From a bacterium (GTDB taxonomy: Bacteria > Blakebacterota > Blakebacteria > Blakebacterales > Blakebacteraceae), in contig JALGVQ010000122.1 in NCBI GenBank assembly GCA_025774615.1, positions 1-8,851 on the forward strand: DNA of 8,851 nucleotides, written 5' to 3'. Every line of letters begins with the position of its first letter. Within the stretch, counting starts at the first letter, position 1. The notes under the pieces are model-generated. The model saw nothing but the letters and a program-made list of their open reading frames with translations. It made no database searches and was not told the DNA's origin. Both the position numbers and the translations under genes were made by a program. Of the stretch, positions 6,275 through 8,851 are shown in pieces.

Positions 6275-7189
6275 GTGCACGGAAACCTCCTCGATACTAT
6301 CGGAAATACTCCACTCGTCCGACTCGACTCTCTCAGCCCGGTACCGGGTGTCTCGATCTGGGGGAAGCTGGAGATGTTCAATCCAACCGGATCGATCAAG
6401 GACCGTATAGCGCTGCGGATGATCGAAGAAGCGGAGGAGCGGGGAGATCTCACCAGGGAGATGACGATCATCGAGGCAACGAGCGGGAATACCGGTATCT
6501 CGCTGGGTATGGTCTGTGCCCTCAAGGGGTATCGATGCAACCTCCTTATGAGTGAGGCGAAATCGATCGAGCGCCGATTCATGCTCCGTTACTGGGGCTG
6601 TGATCTCACCCTGACATCTGCCGATGACCACGATTCGGCCATCAAGGCCGCGAAGGAGCTTGCCGGATCGGGACGGGACGATCTCTTCTATATCAACCAG
6701 AACGAGAACCGGGACAACGTGACGGCGCACCGGGACGGGACCGGTCGGGAGATCGTAGCTGACCTGGAAGGGAAGGTCGACGCTGTGATCGCCGGATTCG
6801 GTACCGGAGGCACGCTCATGGGAATGGCAGAGGCGCTTCGAGAAGCCGGTGTGAACGCACCGGTCATCAGTGTCGAGCCTGTCATCGATGAGAGCAGGAT
6901 AGACGGGATCATGCGTTCGAACGGCGGGCACTATATGCCGACGATCTATAATGACGATCTTGTGGATGAGATCATGAGAGTCGAAGATCGTGACGCGATC
7001 GTCACCACTCAGCTCCTCGCCCGGCAGGAAGGTGTGTTCGCCGGTCTCAGTTCCGGGGCCACGGTCTTCGCGGCGGTCGAGCTGGCGAAGCGGATGAAAA
7101 AGGGAAACATCGTAGCCGTTATCGCCGACCGGGCTGAGCGTTACTTCTCGACACCTCTCTTCGACGAGGCAAAAGAGAAGGGTATCTGA
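6275..7189 (+). CDS. cysK: Cysteine synthase (O-acetylserine sulfhydrylase family, PLP-dependent)
   Basis: A 304-aa fold-type II PLP enzyme that makes L-cysteine from an activated serine (usually O-acetylserine) and sulfide in the cytosol. The N-terminus NLLDTIGNTPLVRL is the family signature. The PLP Schiff-base lysine is Lys42 in NPTGSIKDR, the same number as in E. coli CysK. The substrate loop is EATSGNTGISLGM, the phosphate-binding loop GFGTGGTLMG, and the pyridine-N serine lies in GLSSGATV. The ending DRAERYFSTPLF fits too. Length is normal (300-320). I chose GTG 6275 because it puts DTIGNTP at the usual distance and has AAGG eight bases upstream. ATG 6242 would add 11 residues (MESGKAGKGGK) but lacks a ribosome site; the frame stays open to GTG 6173. 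A CysM-type or O-phosphoserine-using enzyme cannot be excluded. Expression is probably controlled by the terminator at 6083-6124. Three 11-bp repeats surround its stop codon. Confidence 0.93.
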   Translation: MHGNLLDTIGNTPLVRLDSLSPVPGVSIWGKLEMFNPTGSIKDRIALRMIEEAEERGDLTREMTIIEATSGNTGISLGMVCALKGYRCNLLMSEAKSIERRFMLRYWGCDLTLTSADDHDSAIKAAKELAGSGRDDLFYINQNENRDNVTAHRDGTGREIVADLEGKVDAVIAGFGTGGTLMGMAEALREAGVNAPVISVEPVIDESRIDGIMRSNGGHYMPTIYNDDLVDEIMRVEDRDAIVTTQLLARQEGVFAGLSSGATVFAAVELAKRMKKGNIVAVIADRAERYFSTPLFDEAKEKGI

Positions 7190-7210
7190 AGGGTATCTGA
7201 AGGGTATCTG
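7178..7210 (+). repeat. Three perfect 11-bp tandem repeats spanning the stop codon of the cysteine synthase gene
   Basis: AAGGGTATCTG occurs three times without a mismatch, followed by decayed copies (AGGGAGTCTG, AGGCAACCTG, to 7230). Every copy is followed by A, so each junction gives TGA, at 7187, 7198, 7209, 7219 and 7229. Because 11 is not a multiple of 3, the first three fall in all three reading frames. The first copy encodes the protein's C-terminal Lys-Gly-Ile and its stop. Confidence 0.95.
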
Positions 7211-7237
7211 AGGGAGTCTGAGGCAACCTGAGAATAT

Positions 7238-7260
7238 CCGGGGAGCTGTTCTCCACCCGG
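7238..7260 (+). terminator. Bulged GC-rich hairpin after the cysteine synthase gene, weak terminator candidate
   Basis: CCGGGGAG (7238-7245) pairs with CTCCACCCGG (7251-7260) with small bulges around a CTGTT loop. Only TCTTG follows, so the T-tract is poor. It could stop or slow transcription before the promoter at 7263, or act as a 3'-end-stabilising hairpin. Confidence 0.35.
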
Positions 7261-7262
7261 TC

Positions 7263-7291
7263 TTGCGAAGATCACACCGCCTGCCTACAAT
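7263..7291 (+). promoter_or_regulatory. Sigma70-type promoter of the CsgG-like gene
   Basis: TTGCGA (7263-7268, 4/6 to consensus), a 17-bp spacer, then TACAAT (7286-7291, 5/6). Transcription would start near 7298, leaving a 5' UTR of about 25 bases containing the ribosome site AGAGGGG (7309-7315). It is the best promoter in the window and supports translation from 7323 rather than from upstream in-frame codons. Confidence 0.65.
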
Positions 7292-7322
7292 CAGACGTTC
7301 AGCTTTTGAGAGGGGTTTTCCA

Positions 7323-8252
7323 ATGAAACGTCTGATCGTGTCCTTCCTGACCTTCCTGACCTTCCTGCTGGTTGCGGTATCAGTAACCGTGGTGACCGCG
7401 CAGGAAGATGAGCAGATCCAAGAGGTTCCCATCGTGACACTCCGTCAGAGTGTGGCTGTATTCCAGTTCGAGAACCGCGCTGCGGGTCCGGCGGTCGTCG
7501 GAAGGGGATTGGCCGATATGCTGGTCACCTCGCTGGTGAACTCCCACCGCTTCACGGTCGTCGAGCGACAGGAGATCGAATCGGTACTGCAGGAGCAGGG
7601 GCTTGGTCTTTCCGGCGCGATCACCGAAGCGTCTGCCTCCCGGGTGGGTCAACTGCTTGGTGTTGAACTTGCCATCTACGGATCGGTCACGCATTTCGGT
7701 GAGGAACGGCGGTCGGTAGGGATCCGCAACCTCGAGGTCGGACGCACTCGTGCCAGGGTGAACATCGATATCCGGTTCGTGAATACCACGACTGGAGAGA
7801 TCATCTTCGCCAAATCGTTCGAGGGCGCTGAATCCTCGGTCGGTGTCATCCTCGACACCGACAATATCGACTTCTCATCCCTCGATGCCTGGGGCAGTAC
7901 CCGCATCGGAAAAGCTGCCAGGAATTGCACGAACAAAGCCGTAAGAGAGGCGGTTCTCCAGCTTTCCGAGATGCCCTGGCATGGAACACTCATCAGCGTG
8001 GCGAGTGACAGTCCCTACTGTTATATCAAGCCGGGATCGAAAGGTGGGCTCCAGAGAGGAAATATCCTCTACGTCTATCATAAAGGGGAAGAGCTCATCG
8101 ACCCCGATACCGGCATCTCCCTCGGTTCTGAAGAGACCAGGATCGGGAAGATCCAGGTGCTCGATGCCACCATCGGGGATGGTCAGGCCTCGAAATGCCT
8201 CATCCTTGAGGGTTCCGGTCTGACACGGGGTGATCTGATTAAAGTAAAGTGA
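7323..8252 (+). CDS. Exported CsgG-domain protein with C-terminal FlgT-like domain
   Basis: A 309-aa protein. The Sec signal peptide covers residues 1-26 (hydrophobic core SFLTFLTFLLVAVSVTVV, cleavage likely after VTA26). No lipobox Cys is present, so unlike curli-pore CsgG it should be soluble in the periplasm or loosely outer-membrane associated. The CsgG/TolB-N-like domain spans about 43-215: SVAVFQFENRA, LADMLVTSLVNSHRFTVVERQEIESVLQEQ, VGQLLGVELAIYGSVTHFG, VNIDIRFVNTTTGEIIFAKSFEG and IGKAARNCTNKAVREAV. The last 90 residues (ISVASDSPYCYIKPGSKGGLQRGNILYVY... DPDTGISLGSEETRIGKIQVLDA) form a small beta domain resembling the FlgT C-terminus. Cys202, Cys233 and Cys292 could form a disulfide. 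No csgA, csgB, csgE or csgF-like gene is nearby, so a curli role is not supported; such orphans are linked to envelope assembly. The start has AGAGGGG seven bases upstream and its own promoter. Confidence 0.88.
   Translation: MKRLIVSFLTFLTFLLVAVSVTVVTAQEDEQIQEVPIVTLRQSVAVFQFENRAAGPAVVGRGLADMLVTSLVNSHRFTVVERQEIESVLQEQGLGLSGAITEASASRVGQLLGVELAIYGSVTHFGEERRSVGIRNLEVGRTRARVNIDIRFVNTTTGEIIFAKSFEGAESSVGVILDTDNIDFSSLDAWGSTRIGKAARNCTNKAVREAVLQLSEMPWHGTLISVASDSPYCYIKPGSKGGLQRGNILYVYHKGEELIDPDTGISLGSEETRIGKIQVLDATIGDGQASKCLILEGSGLTRGDLIKVK
7342..7368 (+). repeat. Three tandem 9-bp repeats inside the signal-peptide coding region
   Basis: CCTTCCTGA, CCTTCCTGA and CCTTCCTGC are consecutive and in frame, encoding the FLTFLTFLL part of the hydrophobic core. 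Copy-number change by slippage would add or remove three residues without breaking the frame. Confidence 0.9.
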
Positions 8253-8259
8253 GGAGAGG

Positions 8260-8284
8260 GGGGCAGGCTTCAGGCCGCAGCCCC
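8260..8284. other. Hairpin between the convergent CsgG-like and anti-sigma genes
   Basis: GGGGC (8260-8264) pairs with GCCCC (8280-8284) and, inside it, GGC (8266-8268) with GCC (8274-8276) around a TTCAG loop. It covers the 17-bp gap and the last codons of the anti-sigma gene. Neither side has a T-tract, so it is at most a weak bidirectional terminator. Confidence 0.3.
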
Positions 8285-8530
8285 GTCCACTTCATCATCG
8301 GGACAGCATTCCATGATTGAGGACTTGAGCTGCTGCAGCTCATCCTCCGTCAATTCCAGCCCCTTCGTTTTCTTTCGAGCGATGTGCTGTATGGATCTGA
8401 TCTGGTCTGCGTAGTCCTTGCAGGGCGGACAGACCTTGATGTGGCGCTTCAGGATACGGCGCTCCCGCCATCCGAGATTCTCGATATCCGCGCACGCGAC
8501 GTGATGTAATGCTTCCTTGCAGGTCATCAT
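8270..8530 (-). CDS. Small soluble zinc-binding anti-sigma factor (ZAS type)
   Basis: An 86-aa protein opening MMTCKEALHHV, a typical start for small zinc anti-sigma factors. The zinc motif is H-x3-C-x2-C in RHIKVCPPCKDY (His30, Cys34, Cys37), with Cys4 the likely fourth ligand. A charged helical C-terminus (LTEDELQQLKSSIMECC) follows. There is no membrane segment, so it acts in the cytosol, holding its cognate sigma factor until a redox or metal signal releases it; that mechanism is known for the family and inferred here. The start at 8530 is supported by GGGGAG six bases upstream (8537-8542) and by the ATGA overlap with the sigma stop (8527-8530), which implies translational coupling and near-equal output. 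The frame continues upstream to 8563, but that start would give an atypical N-terminus. Confidence 0.88.
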   Translation of the reverse strand: MMTCKEALHHVACADIENLGWRERRILKRHIKVCPPCKDYADQIRSIQHIARKKTKGLELTEDELQQLKSSIMECCPDDEVDGAAA

Positions 8531-8851
8531 CCCTGGCTCCCCACCCCTTTCGACTCCAGGCACTCCCGGAGTCGGTTACGCGCCCTGAACAGCAGTACCC
8601 CAAGATTAGTGGTGGTCACATCGAGCACATTACAGATGTCTGTCGTCTCCATCTCTTCCATCTCGCGGAGTACGAAGGCCATCTTCTGCTGGTCGGGTAC
8701 GATCTCAAGACATTCGTCGAGGAGTTCCATCACTTCAGATTCATACAGGTCCTGATCAACGGGTCGGGGTGGGCGGATCCATTTGCCATCAGGATTGAAG
8801 CGCTGATCGACGAGCTCATCTATATCATCCATCTCGTTCGATCGCTTCACA
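8527..8851 (-). CDS. ECF sigma factor, C-terminal part only (runs off right edge)
   Basis: The visible 108 codons hold the linker and sigma region 4: LLDECLEIVPDQQKMAFVLREMEEMETTDICNVLD and then VTTTNLGVLLFRARNRLRECLE, the helix-turn-helix that reads the -35 element. Region 2 is missing because the gene begins beyond the window. A GTG at 8850 is in frame, but a start there would leave no region 2, so I treat the gene as 5'-truncated by the window. The phrase GKWIRPPRP in the linker is typical of ECF factors paired with small ZAS proteins. It forms an overlapping pair with the anti-sigma gene downstream. It belongs to a different class from the kinase-linked ECF factor at 651-1385. Confidence 0.92.
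   Translation of the reverse strand, partial: VKRSNEMDDIDELVDQRFNPDGKWIRPPRPVDQDLYESEVMELLDECLEIVPDQQKMAFVLREMEEMETTDICNVLDVTTTNLGVLLFRARNRLRECLESKGVGSQG

Noticed and set aside
6233-7432. 399-aa minus-strand open frame opposite the cysteine synthase gene
   Set aside because: The plus strand holds all PLP-enzyme motifs; the antisense frame is a codon-bias shadow with low-complexity Arg/Asp content.
1-8851. Defence island, prophage, CRISPR array or mobile element
   Set aside because: No transposase, integrase, Cas, toxin-antitoxin or restriction motifs and no spaced direct-repeat array were found on either strand.

Overview
The window looks like a chromosomal segment of an uncultured, moderately high-GC Gram-negative bacterium. 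The Gram-negative reading rests on a lipobox lipoprotein and a CsgG-like periplasmic protein. An ECF sigma factor beginning with a TTHWSLV-type N-terminus next to a zinc-ribbon Ser/Thr kinase is familiar from Planctomycetes, Verrucomicrobia, Acidobacteria and related candidate phyla. The six-bladed-propeller lipoprotein and secreted M28 peptidase are common in Gemmatimonadota and FCB-type bacteria. I cannot place it more precisely by eye.

Layout. The left part (1-1726) is on the minus strand: a small 85-aa protein, a strong intrinsic terminator, an ECF sigma factor and the first 193 codons of a Hanks-type Ser/Thr kinase that runs off the left edge. An AT-rich gap follows, then a minus-strand propeller lipoprotein (1866-3071). 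It is divergent, across 75 bp, from a zinc-free quinone-oxidoreductase/VAT-1-like dehydrogenase (3147-4163). That gene converges on a minus-strand exported M28 metallopeptidase (4181-5761).

The 5762-6274 gap holds no convincing gene. It contains a near-perfect 15-bp-stem intrinsic terminator on the plus strand. No plus-strand gene lies directly before it, and several possible RNA helices do. The best reading is an attenuated leader for the cysteine synthase at 6275-7189, with a separate small RNA as the alternative. A tandem 11-bp repeat carrying stop codons in all three frames ends the cysteine synthase gene. A good sigma70-type promoter then drives an exported CsgG-domain protein (7323-8252).

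The right edge carries, on the minus strand, a second sigma factor (3' part only) whose stop overlaps by 4 bp the start of a small zinc-binding anti-sigma factor.

The genes do not form one pathway. The window is framed by two different sigma-factor circuits: sigma plus kinase on the left, sigma plus anti-sigma on the right. Between them lie metabolic and envelope genes that are mostly single transcription units. I see no mobile element, CRISPR array, tRNA or rRNA. The most promising unexplained element is the putative leader RNA before the cysteine synthase gene.
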